A stretch of 64,000 bases of DNA from assembly GCF_011742875.1 (NCBI RefSeq), contig NZ_JAAQTL010000001.1:3224001-3288000 (forward strand). Reading direction: 5' to 3'. This document shows, one piece after another, positions 1 to 9,225 of the stretch. Positions within the stretch are counted from its first letter, which is position 1, and the number at the start of each line of letters is the position of its first letter. The notes under the pieces are model-generated. The model was given only the letters and a program-made list of their open reading frames with translations. It searched no databases and was not told the origin of the DNA. This DNA is from Luteibacter yeojuensis. GTDB taxonomy: Bacteria; Pseudomonadota; Gammaproteobacteria; Xanthomonadales; Rhodanobacteraceae. The position numbers were made by a program, and so were the translations under genes.

Positions 1-2146
1 TGGTGCGCACGAACGAGACCAGGCCCAGCTCGTCGAGCAGGCTCCTCACCTTGCGCGCCGCCGCGACCACGCGCGGCCACGCCACGTCCTCGCCCGGATC
101 GAGGTCGAAGACGACGCGGTCGGCGATGTCGGGAGCGTCGACATGCGAGCCCCAGGGGTGGAATTCCACGGCACCGAACTGCACGAGTTCGATCAGTCCG
201 GCCTCGTCGCGCGGATAGAGGTAGACCGCCGCCGCCCCGGTCTCTTCCTTCAGTTTCGCGGTGCCGACATGGTCGAGACCCGCCATGACGTGCTTCTGGA
301 AGAAACACGGCGCACCGATGCCGCCGGGGCAGCGGATGGTGGAGGTGGGGCGGTCGGCGATGTCCGGGAGCATCCAGGGCATGACGGCGCGGTAATACGC
401 CACGACGTCCTGCTTGGTGATGCCGTCGTCGGGGAAGACGACGCGGTCCGGATGGGTGATGGCGATGGCATCGGCGCCGGCCGCCCGGGCGGCGGCTTTC
501 GTCGTGCCGCGCGGCGTCTTCTTCGCGGGCGGTGGATCGCGATCGGAGTCGCGCAGGTCGTCGGGCGACTTGTCCACGCGCAAGGCCTTCAGGCTGGGCT
601 GGCGGAGCAGGTCCTTGTTCCCGATGCCGCGGTAGTACACCTCGGCGACGACGCGCGGCGGAACCCATAGCGCGCCGCGCAGCATCGGGTCCACCGCCCC
701 GATGCGCACCGTCGGCTTCTTCGTCCCGCCCTTGGCCAGCGTCTTGCCCAATTGTCTCAGCATCTCGTCGGTGAACCCGGTGCCGACGCGGCCGACATAC
801 GTCCAGCCGCCGGCCCTGTCCGGCTTCGCCAGGAGGAGGGAGCCGAACGACAGGCGCGAGCCCTTCGCAGGCGTGTAGCCGACCACGGCGAACTCGTCGC
901 TCTCGAGGCGCTTGATCTTCTGCCAGTCGTCGCCGCGCCCGCTGTGGTAAGCACCATTGGCGCGCTTGGAAATGATGCCCTCGAGCTCCTGCTCCATCGC
1001 CATCGCGAACACGTCGTCGCCGTCCCCCACATTGTGCGAGCTGTACGACAGATGCGGTGGCGCATGCGCCAGCAGTCGTTCGAGCAGTGCCTTGCGCTCG
1101 ACGAGCGACGTGCGCGACAGGTCGTAGCCCTGCAGGTAGGGCATGTCGAAGATCATGTAGACCAGCGGCGCCTGCGCTTCGCCCGAAAGCGTGCGCTGCA
1201 GGGCATTGAAGTCGCTGCGGCCCTCCGTGTCCAGGGCGATCAGTTCGCCGTCGAGGCGCGCGCTGTCGAGTTCCAGGGCTTCGATGGCCTGGGCGATCTC
1301 GGGCGCGCGGTCGTTCCACGGCAAGGCGTTGCGCGACCACAGCAGCACCTCGCCGTTCGCCACGCCGGTGAGGATGCGGTAACCGTCCCACTTCACCTCG
1401 TGTACCCAGTCGTCGCCCTGCGGCGGCGTTTCGCGAAGCCGGGCCAGCTGCGGCGCGAAAAAGCCGTTGCCCGGCTTCGCCTTGCGCGCACCCTTCAGGG
1501 CCGCGGCGTTCTTGGTCAGCGTGGCCAGGGGCACGCGGCGTGTCTTCGGCGGTGCCTTCTTCCGCACCGTGGATTTCTTCGCCGCCGCGCGCAAGCTGGG
1601 CGTGGTCGCGGCGCGGCGGGTGCTTTCGCGCATCTTCGCATCGAGGAGATCATCGGCTTCGACGTCGCCCGCGTAGGCGTCTTCCGCCTTGATGAGGAAC
1701 CAGGCCGGCTGGCGCTCTTTCTTCGCACCGCGCACGAGATGCCATGCACCTTTCAGCCGTTCGCCGAACAGCTCGAATTCGAGATGTCCCTTCCGGAGCT
1801 GCGCCTCGGGATCGCCGCGCGTGGCCCAGACGCCGCGATCGAAGAGATCGACGTGGCCCTTGCCGTAGCCTTCCTCGATATCGCCTTCGAAGCTGGCGTA
1901 GGACACGGGATGGTCCTCGACCTCCACCGCCAGCCGTTTCACCTTCGGGTTGTAGCTCGGCCCCTTGGGTACCGCCCAGCTGCGCAGCACATCGCCCACC
2001 TGAAGGCGGAAATCGAAATGCCGCCGGGAGGCGTGGTGCAGCTGCACCACGAAGATGGCGCGACCGCCGCCCGGCGCGGAGTCGTCCGGTGCCGGTTCGC
2101 GTGTCTTCGCGAAGTTCCGCCTGCGACGGTAATCCTGGAGGCTCAT
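1..2146 (-). CDS. ligD: ATP-dependent DNA ligase LigD (C-terminus cut by window edge)
   Basis: Multifunctional ligase of bacterial non-homologous end joining, which trims, fills and seals double-strand breaks together with Ku. The reading frame on the minus strand runs unbroken from an ATG at 2144-2146 to the left edge, giving 715 visible residues. Order of domains: phosphoesterase at the N-terminus (HHASRRHFDFRL region), ligase with the nucleotidyl lysine K252 in EVKWDGYRI, a lysine/alanine-rich linker, then the primase-polymerase from about residue 560. The visible part ends at SFVRT, just before the family's usual TGGKG segment, so roughly 100-150 residues lie outside. The PE-ligase-polymerase order differs from that of the mycobacterial enzyme but is common in proteobacteria. 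No ku gene is present in the window; it may lie beyond the left edge. Family assignment is firm. Confidence 0.93.
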   Translation of the reverse strand, partial: MSLQDYRRRRNFAKTREPAPDDSAPGGGRAIFVVQLHHASRRHFDFRLQVGDVLRSWAVPKGPSYNPKVKRLAVEVEDHPVSYASFEGDIEEGYGKGHVDLFDRGVWATRGDPEAQLRKGHLEFELFGERLKGAWHLVRGAKKERQPAWFLIKAEDAYAGDVEADDLLDAKMRESTRRAATTPSLRAAAKKSTVRKKAPPKTRRVPLATLTKNAAALKGARKAKPGNGFFAPQLARLRETPPQGDDWVHEVKWDGYRILTGVANGEVLLWSRNALPWNDRAPEIAQAIEALELDSARLDGELIALDTEGRSDFNALQRTLSGEAQAPLVYMIFDMPYLQGYDLSRTSLVERKALLERLLAHAPPHLSYSSHNVGDGDDVFAMAMEQELEGIISKRANGAYHSGRGDDWQKIKRLESDEFAVVGYTPAKGSRLSFGSLLLAKPDRAGGWTYVGRVGTGFTDEMLRQLGKTLAKGGTKKPTVRIGAVDPMLRGALWVPPRVVAEVYYRGIGNKDLLRQPSLKALRVDKSPDDLRDSDRDPPPAKKTPRGTTKAAARAAGADAIAITHPDRVVFPDDGITKQDVVAYYRAVMPWMLPDIADRPTSTIRCPGGIGAPCFFQKHVMAGLDHVGTAKLKEETGAAAVYLYPRDEAGLIELVQFGAVEFHPWGSHVDAPDIADRVVFDLDPGEDVAWPRVVAAARKVRSLLDELGLVSFVRT

Positions 2147-2282
2147 GGCGGGATGGTTGGGCAGGAAGGGTGAATATGCTGTCGAATGCAGGCGCGCTGT
2201 CAGCGCACTTTCAGATTCGTGGGATGGGTTTGGCGGGGCGGTGCGGGCAGACTCGGTAGCCCCACCCGAAGGAGGTTCCGCC

Positions 2283-3227
2283 ATGCCACGATCCCTTGTC
2301 TTGCTCCTGCTGTTGCTCCCGGGGCCGGCCTGCGCAACCTTCCCCCTCTGCAAGCTGCCTCCGGCACAGAACGGCCCCCAGCAGGTTTCGTTCGGCATCG
2401 TCAGGGTGCCTGCCGATGCGCCGCTAGGGGCGATCCTGGCACGACGCGTGACATCGCCCTGGACACCGTCCTACGGCTACCTGTGCAAGAAGTACACGTC
2501 GACGTTCACCCTCGGCCTGTTCGGCGGAACCGCCCTCGGCGAAGGTACCCATGCCACCAACCTGCCCGGCGTGGGCATCCGCATCCGTTTCCACCACAAC
2601 GGCGAATGGGTCGTCCTTCCCTACGTGCGCAGCCACGACCACGGACTCTTCAAGCCAGTCCAACTGGTGCTGATCAATGCCCATTTCAGCGTTGAGCTCG
2701 TCAAGACGGGCGCCATCGTGAGAGGCGGCAACCTGAGCCAGGGCATCCTCGCCCAGGCCGGCTTCGACAACCGCCCCCTGGTGCAGCTCGCCCTGCTCGA
2801 TGCGCGGGTGGAGCCGCAACGTCCCACCTGCGCCTTCCTCTCCCGGCAACTTGTCTTCGACCTGGGCAAGGTCGACGGCGGCGTCCTGCGTTCGGAGGGG
2901 CACAGCCGGTGGGCGACCCAGCAACTGGTTTCCACGGGTTGCAGCAACGTCACCGAAATGCTGATGACCTTCACAGGCGCGGCCGACGAAGCCGACCCCT
3001 CGCTGTTCAAGCTCAATGGCGGCGATGCCGCCAAAGGCGTCGCCGTGGAAATGCGCAGCGACCATCCGGACACGCAGGCCATTCCCAATAGCAGCGTACC
3101 GATGGTGCTGCCTGCGTGGTCGGAGGGCCGAAGTCACGGTTTCCGCGCGCGCTACCGCACCACCGGTGGATCGCTCATGCCCGGGTCCGCCAACACGAGC
3201 ATCACGGTCAACGTCACCTACCGCTGA
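2283..3227 (+). CDS. Fimbrial tip adhesin-like protein (type 1 fimbrial family)
   Basis: Predicted secreted pilus subunit of 314 residues. It has a signal peptide (MPRSLVLLLLLLPGPACA), an N-terminal region of about 150 residues, and a C-terminal pilin-like domain that ends in alternating polar and hydrophobic residues (NTSITVNVTYR), as in donor-strand-exchange subunits. The paired cysteines and the two-domain length fit a tip adhesin rather than a major pilin. The start is set by the Shine-Dalgarno GAAGGAGG at about 2270-2277; an upstream in-frame start at 2145 would destroy the signal peptide. No usher, chaperone or major pilin gene is adjacent: ligD diverges on one side and copA follows on the other. 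The gene is therefore an orphan, either assembled by machinery encoded elsewhere or a relic. The ligand is unknown. Confidence 0.72.
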   Translation: MPRSLVLLLLLLPGPACATFPLCKLPPAQNGPQQVSFGIVRVPADAPLGAILARRVTSPWTPSYGYLCKKYTSTFTLGLFGGTALGEGTHATNLPGVGIRIRFHHNGEWVVLPYVRSHDHGLFKPVQLVLINAHFSVELVKTGAIVRGGNLSQGILAQAGFDNRPLVQLALLDARVEPQRPTCAFLSRQLVFDLGKVDGGVLRSEGHSRWATQQLVSTGCSNVTEMLMTFTGAADEADPSLFKLNGGDAAKGVAVEMRSDHPDTQAIPNSSVPMVLPAWSEGRSHGFRARYRTTGGSLMPGSANTSITVNVTYR

Positions 3228-3310
3228 CCCTGGCCGTCCCCCGCGGGCAAGGCTGATAGAGCCTAGTCCAGAGTTGTCGCATAGGGGACGGTTTCATTAC
3301 GCTCCGCGCC

Positions 3311-4996
3311 ATGCACGACGACGCCCATTCCATCCACCTGTCACGACGCCGGTTCATACAGGGACTTATCGTTGCCGGCGTCGGCGCGGGTCTTGGCGTG
3401 GTTCGTCCCGCAGTAGCAACCGCCTCCATGCCGCGCATGCGCGAGCTTTCCGGCAGCGAATTCGACCTGAACATCGGTCGTTCGGCGGTGGACTTCACCG
3501 GGCGTGCGCGTACGGCGGTGACGGTCGACGGCGGTGTTCCCGGTCCGGTCCTGCGCTGGAAGGAGGGCGACATGGTCAGTCTGCTAGTGCGTAACGGGCT
3601 CGACGTCACCTCGTCCATTCACTGGCATGGCCTCATCGTGCCGGCCGACCAGGACGGCGTACCGGGGTTGAGCTTCGACGGCATACCGGCGGGCGGCAGC
3701 CACACCTATCGTTTCGCCGTGCGACAGTCGGGCACCTACTGGTACCACGCCCACAGTCGCTTTCAGGAACAGAGTGGCCTTTACGGCGCCATCGTCATCG
3801 AGCCCCGGGACGGAGAACGCTACCCCGCCGATCGCGAGCACGTCGTCCTCATCAGCGACTGGAGCGACGAGGACCCGGAGCGCATCTATGCGAACCTGCG
3901 CTCACGCAGCGGCATGTACAACTACGGCCGCCCCACGCTGGCCGACTTCCTGCGCGATGCCCGTGCGAAAGGTTTCGACGACGCGATGGCCATGCGGCGT
4001 ATGTGGAACCGGATGCGCATGGATCCCACCGATCTCGCCGATATTTCGGCGGCCAGCTACACCTATCTGGTCAACGGCAACACGCCCGCCGCGAACTGGA
4101 CGGGGCTCTTTCGGCCGGGCGAGCGCGTGCGCCTGCGTCTCATCAATGGCTCGTCGAACTCGATCTTCGACCTGCGCGTCCCAGGGCTCCGCCTGCGTGT
4201 GATCGCCGCCGACGGACAGGACGTGCTGCCGGTCGAAGTGGACGAGCTGCGCCTGTCGGCTGCCGAGACTTACGATGTGCTGGTTGAACCCACCGAAGAT
4301 CGCGCCTACACGATCTTCGCCCAATCCATCGATCGCTCCGGTTACGCGCGCGCCACGCTGGCTCCGCGCACGGGCATGAGCGCGGCAGTGCCGTCGCTCG
4401 ATACCCGCCGGCGCCTCGCGATGCGCGACATGATGGGCAGCATGGCCGAGGACTCAGGCGACCATGGCGCCATGGCGATGGCCAGTCACGCACGCACGGA
4501 ATACGGCCCAGGTGTCGACATGCGCGTGGACATGCCGCGCACGAACCTCGACGACCCCGGCGTCGGCCTTCGCGAGCGCACGCATCGGGTGCTCACGTAT
4601 GCCGATCTGCGCACGGTGGGAGGCGCGCTCGACCCACGCGAGCCCGCCCGCACCATCGAGCTGCACCTCACCGGCAACATGGAGCGCTACGCGTGGTCGT
4701 TCGACGGCCTGAAGTTCTCGCAGGCGAAACCCATGCACTTCCGGCAGGGCGAGCGCCTACGCCTGCGCCTCGTCAACGACACGATGATGAACCATCCGAT
4801 CCACCTGCATGGCATGTGGAGCGAGGTGGAATCGCCGGGCGGCGCGTTCCAGGTGCGCAAGCATACGGTGAACGTACAGCCGGCACAGCAGGTGAGTTAT
4901 GCGGTCACCGCGGACAACCCGGGACACTGGGCCTTCCACTGCCACATGCTCTACCACATGGAAGCAGGCATGTTCCGCGAGGTGGTGGTGTCGTGA
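3311..4996 (+). CDS. copA: Copper resistance multicopper oxidase CopA
   Basis: Periplasmic multicopper oxidase of 561 residues that oxidises and sequesters copper. A twin-arginine signal (SRRRFIQGLIVAGVGAG) at residues 11-27 indicates folded export by Tat. All four copper-ligand motifs are present: HWHG at 104-107, WYHAHS at 144-149, HPIHLHGM at 495-502, and HCHMLYHMEAGM at 543-554 with the type 1 copper cysteine and axial methionine. A methionine/histidine stretch (MGSMAEDSGDHGAMAMASH) before the third domain fits copper binding. The gene is coupled to copB by a four-base overlap. No obvious Shine-Dalgarno precedes the ATG, but the Tat motif fixes the start closely. No copper-responsive regulator is adjacent. 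Confidence 0.95.
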   Translation: MHDDAHSIHLSRRRFIQGLIVAGVGAGLGVVRPAVATASMPRMRELSGSEFDLNIGRSAVDFTGRARTAVTVDGGVPGPVLRWKEGDMVSLLVRNGLDVTSSIHWHGLIVPADQDGVPGLSFDGIPAGGSHTYRFAVRQSGTYWYHAHSRFQEQSGLYGAIVIEPRDGERYPADREHVVLISDWSDEDPERIYANLRSRSGMYNYGRPTLADFLRDARAKGFDDAMAMRRMWNRMRMDPTDLADISAASYTYLVNGNTPAANWTGLFRPGERVRLRLINGSSNSIFDLRVPGLRLRVIAADGQDVLPVEVDELRLSAAETYDVLVEPTEDRAYTIFAQSIDRSGYARATLAPRTGMSAAVPSLDTRRRLAMRDMMGSMAEDSGDHGAMAMASHARTEYGPGVDMRVDMPRTNLDDPGVGLRERTHRVLTYADLRTVGGALDPREPARTIELHLTGNMERYAWSFDGLKFSQAKPMHFRQGERLRLRLVNDTMMNHPIHLHGMWSEVESPGGAFQVRKHTVNVQPAQQVSYAVTADNPGHWAFHCHMLYHMEAGMFREVVVS

Positions 4997-5811
4997 GGTG
5001 CGCCGCGATCCTCATTCTGGCGCTCGTTCCCTGCGCGGCCTTCGCGCAGTCGATGGAGGGCATGGACCACTCGGCCATGCAACACGCCGCCCACGAGGCG
5101 CCGGCAGGCGCACGCAGCGGCGATTGGTCCGACGGGGTGGCGTCTTCGATGCACGGCATGGACATGATGGACATGGACGACGCGGCACCCGTCGGCATGC
5201 TCCTGCTCGACCGGCTCGAGTCGTTCGCCGGACAAGGAGGGCACGGTCAGTCGTGGGAAGCCGAGGGCTGGTACGGCAACGACACGGACAAGCTCTGGCT
5301 GCGCAGCGAGGGCGAGCGCGAAGGCGGCCGTCCGCGCGACGGCGACGTCGAAGCCTTCTGGAGCCATGCCGTGGCGCCATTCTGGGATGCGCAACTTGGC
5401 GTTCGCCGCGACGTGGGCGAGGGGCCGAAGCGGACCTGGGCCGCCTTGGGCCTGCAAGGCCTCGCGCCGTACTGGTTCGAGGTGGAAGCCACCGCCTATG
5501 CCGGTAGCGGCGGACGAACGGCGGCGCGCGTGCGCGTGGAGTACGAACTGCTGCTCACCCAGCGCCTGATCCTCCAGCCCGAACTCGAGGTCAACGCCTA
5601 CGGCAAGGACGATCTTCGACGCGGCATTCGCTCCGGCGTCTCCAGCCTCGAGGGCGGGCTGCGCCTGCGCTACGAGATTCGCCGCTCCATCGCGCCGTAC
5701 GTAGGTATCGCATGGGACCACCTCGTAGCCGGCACGGCCGGCCTCGCCCGCGGCAACGGCCGTCGCGTCACCGATCGTCGCTGGGTGGCCGGGATTCGTC
5801 TTTGGTTCTGA
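4993..5811 (+). CDS. copB: Copper resistance outer-membrane protein CopB
   Basis: Partner of CopA, a predicted outer-membrane beta-barrel protein of the CopB family that binds copper. The GTG start overlaps the copA stop (GTGA), so translation is probably coupled. The 272-residue product begins with a signal peptide (VRCAAILILALVPCAAFAQ) and a short methionine/histidine-rich region (MEGMDHSAMQHAAH, then SMHGMDMMDMDD) typical of the family. The rest is rich in amphipathic beta strands, and the C-terminus ends with the aromatic WLF-type residues common in outer-membrane barrels (GIRLWF). The last 44 bases overlap, tail to tail, the end of the MFS gene on the other strand. Confidence 0.92.
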   Translation: MRCAAILILALVPCAAFAQSMEGMDHSAMQHAAHEAPAGARSGDWSDGVASSMHGMDMMDMDDAAPVGMLLLDRLESFAGQGGHGQSWEAEGWYGNDTDKLWLRSEGEREGGRPRDGDVEAFWSHAVAPFWDAQLGVRRDVGEGPKRTWAALGLQGLAPYWFEVEATAYAGSGGRTAARVRVEYELLLTQRLILQPELEVNAYGKDDLRRGIRSGVSSLEGGLRLRYEIRRSIAPYVGIAWDHLVAGTAGLARGNGRRVTDRRWVAGIRLWF

Positions 5812-7345
5812 CGCCGCCTTTCAGGGCGAGAGCCGTGACGATGGCCGACAGCACGGCGAGTCCCGCCGATACCAGCATCACCGCGCGAAAGCCCGCCACG
5901 AAGGCGTCGGCGATGGCGCGCCGGGCCGCGGGATCCGTCACCTCGATGCCGGCCATCTTGGGTTTCTGCGCGGCAATCTGATTCATGACGTCGCCGGGCA
6001 GGGCGAGTTCGGCAAGCCGCGCAGCGAGAGTGGTGTCGAAGGCCTGCGTGAGGATGACGCCGAAGACGGCGATGGCGAGCAGGCCCGCCGTGCGCGCCAC
6101 CGCGTTGTTCACCCCGGAGGCGGTGCCCGCGAGGTCCGGCGACAGGGCATTCATGACCGTGGTGGTGAGCGGTGCCACCACGATGCTCATGCCGAGTCCG
6201 AGCACGCAACTGGCGGGGAAGAAGGTGGTCCAGTAGTTGTCGCCCACGCCGGGCACGGCGTACAGGAGGAAGCCGACGGCCGAGATCACCGGTCCGACCA
6301 CGAGCGGCAGCGTCGCGCCCACGCGGTCGACGAGCTGTCCTGTCCAGCGCGACAGCGAGAACATGATCACGATGATCGGCAGCAACGACGCGCCGGCGCC
6401 CGTCGCGCCATACCCCTGCACCTGGATGAAGTTGAGCGGCACGAAGAACAGGCTGCCGCCGAGCGCGGCGTAGAGCAGCAGGGTGAGCGCGTTCGCCGCC
6501 GAAAAGTCGCGATTGCGAAACAGCGAAAGGGGAAGCATCGGTGTGGAAGAGCGCTGCTCGACGGGTATGAACGCGACCAGCGCCGCGATGCCGACGCCCG
6601 CGGCGACGAGCACCGGCACCGACGTCCAGCCCTGCTGCGGTGCCTCGATGAGTGCGAACACCACACCGGCGAGACCGACGGTGGCGAGCAGCGCGCCGCC
6701 GAGGTCCAGGCGCCCCGCATGCGCTCCGTGGCTCTCCGGCACGCGCCACAGGCATACGGCAATGAGCGCGATACCGAGCGGAAGATTGATCAGGAACGCC
6801 CAGTGCCACGACACGTACTCGACGAGGTAACCGCCGATGACCGGCCCGGCGGCCGCGGTGATGCCGCTGAAGGCCGACCAGGTACCGATCGCGGCGCCGC
6901 GGCGCTCCTTCGGATACGCGCTGCTGATCAAGGCCAGGCTGCCAGGCACGAGCAGGGCGGCACCGAAACCCTGTACCGCGCGTGCGCCGATGAGCGCGCC
7001 GACGGTGGGCGCGGCGGCGCATGCGATCGAGGCGAGCGTGAATACGACCGTGCCGATGACGAACACGCGCCGGCGCCCGAAGCGGTCGCCGAGCACGCCA
7101 CCCACGAGGATCAGCGCGGAGAGCAGCAGCGCGTACGCTTCCATGACCCACTGGGTGTCGGCCGTCGTGGCGTCCAGCGCCTGCTGGATGGCCGGCAGCG
7201 CCACATTGACGATGGTGCCGTCGACGAAGGCCATGCCCGAACCCACGATGGCGGCGACGAGCGTCCAGCGGCGGGCGGATTCGCTACACTCGACCGTCTC
7301 GTCCTCGGCGATGGCGTCGGGGGGCAGGGAAGGGGTCGAGGTCAT
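5768..7345 (-). CDS. MFS transporter, DHA2 (EmrB/QacA-like) family
   Basis: Predicted proton-coupled drug or metabolite exporter of the inner membrane, 525 residues with about 14 hydrophobic helices as in the DHA2 family. Visible family motifs are the motif A-like loop GDRFGRRRVF between helices 2 and 3 and the motif C-like helix with GPVIGGYLVE (antiporter signature). The start at 7343-7345 (MTSTPSLPPDAIAED) places a short acidic cytoplasmic tail before the first helix; the frame is open further upstream, but those residues look non-coding. There is no adjacent membrane-fusion (EmrA) or TetR gene, so the substrate is unknown. The 3' end overlaps copB convergently by 44 bases. Confidence 0.88.
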   Translation of the reverse strand: MTSTPSLPPDAIAEDETVECSESARRWTLVAAIVGSGMAFVDGTIVNVALPAIQQALDATTADTQWVMEAYALLLSALILVGGVLGDRFGRRRVFVIGTVVFTLASIACAAAPTVGALIGARAVQGFGAALLVPGSLALISSAYPKERRGAAIGTWSAFSGITAAAGPVIGGYLVEYVSWHWAFLINLPLGIALIAVCLWRVPESHGAHAGRLDLGGALLATVGLAGVVFALIEAPQQGWTSVPVLVAAGVGIAALVAFIPVEQRSSTPMLPLSLFRNRDFSAANALTLLLYAALGGSLFFVPLNFIQVQGYGATGAGASLLPIIVIMFSLSRWTGQLVDRVGATLPLVVGPVISAVGFLLYAVPGVGDNYWTTFFPASCVLGLGMSIVVAPLTTTVMNALSPDLAGTASGVNNAVARTAGLLAIAVFGVILTQAFDTTLAARLAELALPGDVMNQIAAQKPKMAGIEVTDPAARRAIADAFVAGFRAVMLVSAGLAVLSAIVTALALKGGVRTKDESRPPSDDR

Positions 7346-7459
7346 GGTCGACGAGCGTACCGCGTCGCGCTCCCGCGTGCCCATACGCGACGGACGCGGT
7401 GCGACGCCACCTGAATGCTTGCCGCGGCAGACTTTGCCGCTCCGACGGAGGTCATGCCC

Positions 7460-7594
7460 ATGAAAGAGCGCGACACGTACGACGATCCCACCACCGGCAG
7501 CGGCGATCCCACCCACGGCGAAGGGCCGAAGCCCGAGGAGCCCGTCACGACGGGCTCGGGCGATCCGCAGCACAAGCGTTCACAGGAAGACTGA
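7460..7594 (+). CDS. Small acidic hydrophilic protein with GSGDP repeats
   Basis: A 44-residue ORF (MKERDTYDDPTTGSGDPTHG at its start) preceded by the Shine-Dalgarno GGAGG at 7446-7450. It contains two copies of T-G-S-G-D-P about 20 residues apart, and is otherwise rich in Glu, Asp, Pro and Lys with no hydrophobic core, so it is probably disordered. A second ATG six bases upstream (7454) is an alternative start. It lies just upstream of a second tiny ORF and the fucosidase gene on the same strand. I recognise no family. Support is the strong ribosome binding site, in-frame repeats and position; it could also be chance. Confidence 0.45.
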   Translation: MKERDTYDDPTTGSGDPTHGEGPKPEEPVTTGSGDPQHKRSQED

Positions 7595-7605
7595 AGGAGA
7601 GCACC

Positions 7606-7674
7606 ATGTCCCGCTCCAAGCGCATCGATCCGTCCCTCCGGCTCATCGCCGCGGTCAAGGCCGTGGCGAAGTGA
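7606..7674 (+). CDS. 22-residue leader-like ORF coupled to the fucosidase gene
   Basis: A 22-codon ORF (MSRSKRIDPSLRLIAAVKAV then AK) with the strong Shine-Dalgarno GAAGGAGA just upstream. Its TGA stop overlaps the GTG start of the following alpha-L-fucosidase (GTGA), the usual arrangement for translational coupling, and the fucosidase start has no good ribosome binding site of its own. The peptide is basic and mildly amphipathic. Either it is a leader that carries ribosomes to the fucosidase start, or a real microprotein. No regulatory codon run is present. Confidence 0.45.
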   Translation: MSRSKRIDPSLRLIAAVKAVAK

Positions 7675-9128
7675 ACCGGCGCGACTTCGCGAAGGCACTG
7701 GCGGCGACGGCCGCGATCGGCGGCGGCCTGTGGCCCGTCGCGAGAACGGTGGCGACGACGGTCGCCGCGTCGCCGAAGCGGCACGTGGCGGTGGACCCGG
7801 AACGCCTGCGTACCCTCCAGCAGGCGTTCCTCGACCTGCGCTTCGGCATGTTCATCCACTTGAACATGGCCACGTTCGAGGAACGCGAATGGGGCGACCC
7901 GACACTGTCGCCGACGTTGTTCGATCCGAAGCACCTCGATACGGACCAGTGGGCGCGCGCGGCGAAGTCCGCGAACATGGGCTACGCCTGCCTCACTACC
8001 AAGCACCACGACGGCTTCTGCCTCTGGCCCACGAAAACCGGCAGCGCAAACGTGATGCAGTCCTCGTACCCGCACGACGTGGTGCGTCGGTACGTGGATT
8101 CGTTCCGCAAGGCGGGACTCGGGGTCTGTCTCTATTTCTCCATCCTCGATCTGCGCCAGGACATCCGCGCACGCACGGTCACCCCGGAGAAGATCGCGCT
8201 CATCAAGGCGCAGATCGCCGAGCTGCTGACCGGCTACGGTCCGCTCACGGCATTGATCCTCGACGGGTGGAACGCGTCGTGGTCGCGCATCTCCTATGCC
8301 GAGTTGCCATACCGCGAGATCTACGACCTGGTGAAGTCGCTGCAGCCGGACTGCCTGCTCACCGATCACAACGCGGGCAGCTACCCCGGCACGGCGCTTT
8401 ACTACACGGACATCAAGCAATACGAGCAGCATGCCGGGCAGAAGATTCCGCCCGACAGCCCGGTGCCGTCGCAATCCGGCACCACGCTGCAAAGCGATTG
8501 GTTCTGGAAGAAGGCCTATCCCACCTCGGAGCTGGCCTCGGCGCGGACGATCGTCGAGGACTGGCTGAAGCCGTTCAACGAGAACCACTGCAACCTGATC
8601 CTCAACGTGGCGCCGAACCGCGACGGGCGTTTCGACGACAACGCGGTGGCGCGCCTGGCGGAAATCGGCCGGCTCTGGAAGAACACGGGGCCCGCGCCGA
8701 AGATCGGCCGTTCCGTCACGATCACCACCCCCGATCTCGCCGCCGGCAGGCCGGCCTGGGCCAGCGCGAGCGACGAGGCCGTCGGACCCGACCAGGCCTT
8801 CGACGACAACTTCCGCAGTTACTGGCTGGCGGATCGCGGCAAGGAAGACGCCTGGATCGAGGTGCGCTTCGACGAACCCGTTTCGTTCAACACGCTCTCG
8901 ATCGTCGAACCTCTGCATGCCGAAGGCTATGGCGACACGAGCCGCATCGCGTCCTACAAGGTGGAGGTGGAGCGTGATGGCGGGTGGGTGGAACTCGTCG
9001 CCGGAACGAAGCCCGCGCCTTATCAGTTCCACGAGTTCCAGCGGACTGCCACAAGACGCGTCAGGCTGAGCGTGCGCGGGAAACAACCGGGTATCACCGA
9101 ACTTGGCCTTTACGACGAGCCACGCTGA
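7671..9128 (+). CDS. Alpha-L-fucosidase (GH29) with C-terminal discoidin-like domain
   Basis: Retaining glycosidase that releases L-fucose from glycans. The 485-residue product has a Tat-like signal (NRRDFAKALAATAAIGGGLW) at residues 2-21, so a periplasmic or secreted location is likely. The GH29 barrel spans about 40-350, with the typical opening segment FGMFIHLNMATFEEREWGD, the TKHHDGFCLW motif, and the likely nucleophile D198 in LILDGW. Residues from about 370 form an F5/8 type C (discoidin-like) carbohydrate-binding domain (QAFDDNFRSYW and RRVRLSVRG segments). The GTG start overlaps a 22-codon ORF. Together with the GH89 enzyme at 24610-26841 it suggests use of amino-sugar or fucose-containing glycans from a host or other organisms. 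Confidence 0.9.
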   Translation: MNRRDFAKALAATAAIGGGLWPVARTVATTVAASPKRHVAVDPERLRTLQQAFLDLRFGMFIHLNMATFEEREWGDPTLSPTLFDPKHLDTDQWARAAKSANMGYACLTTKHHDGFCLWPTKTGSANVMQSSYPHDVVRRYVDSFRKAGLGVCLYFSILDLRQDIRARTVTPEKIALIKAQIAELLTGYGPLTALILDGWNASWSRISYAELPYREIYDLVKSLQPDCLLTDHNAGSYPGTALYYTDIKQYEQHAGQKIPPDSPVPSQSGTTLQSDWFWKKAYPTSELASARTIVEDWLKPFNENHCNLILNVAPNRDGRFDDNAVARLAEIGRLWKNTGPAPKIGRSVTITTPDLAAGRPAWASASDEAVGPDQAFDDNFRSYWLADRGKEDAWIEVRFDEPVSFNTLSIVEPLHAEGYGDTSRIASYKVEVERDGGWVELVAGTKPAPYQFHEFQRTATRRVRLSVRGKQPGITELGLYDEPR

Positions 9129-9225
9129 GGGCAGGTGCCGTGCAGGGGGTATTCCATGGCTGCCCGCAACGGGTTCCCCCTCGTCACACCTTTAAAACCA
9201 ATGGTTTGCCACTATCTTTCCCATT

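Noticed and set aside
752..2173. Long plus-strand frame of 473 codons opposite ligD
   Set aside because: It is the high-GC antisense shadow of ligD; it lacks a ribosome binding site and its residues are Arg/Ala/Gly-rich with no domain.
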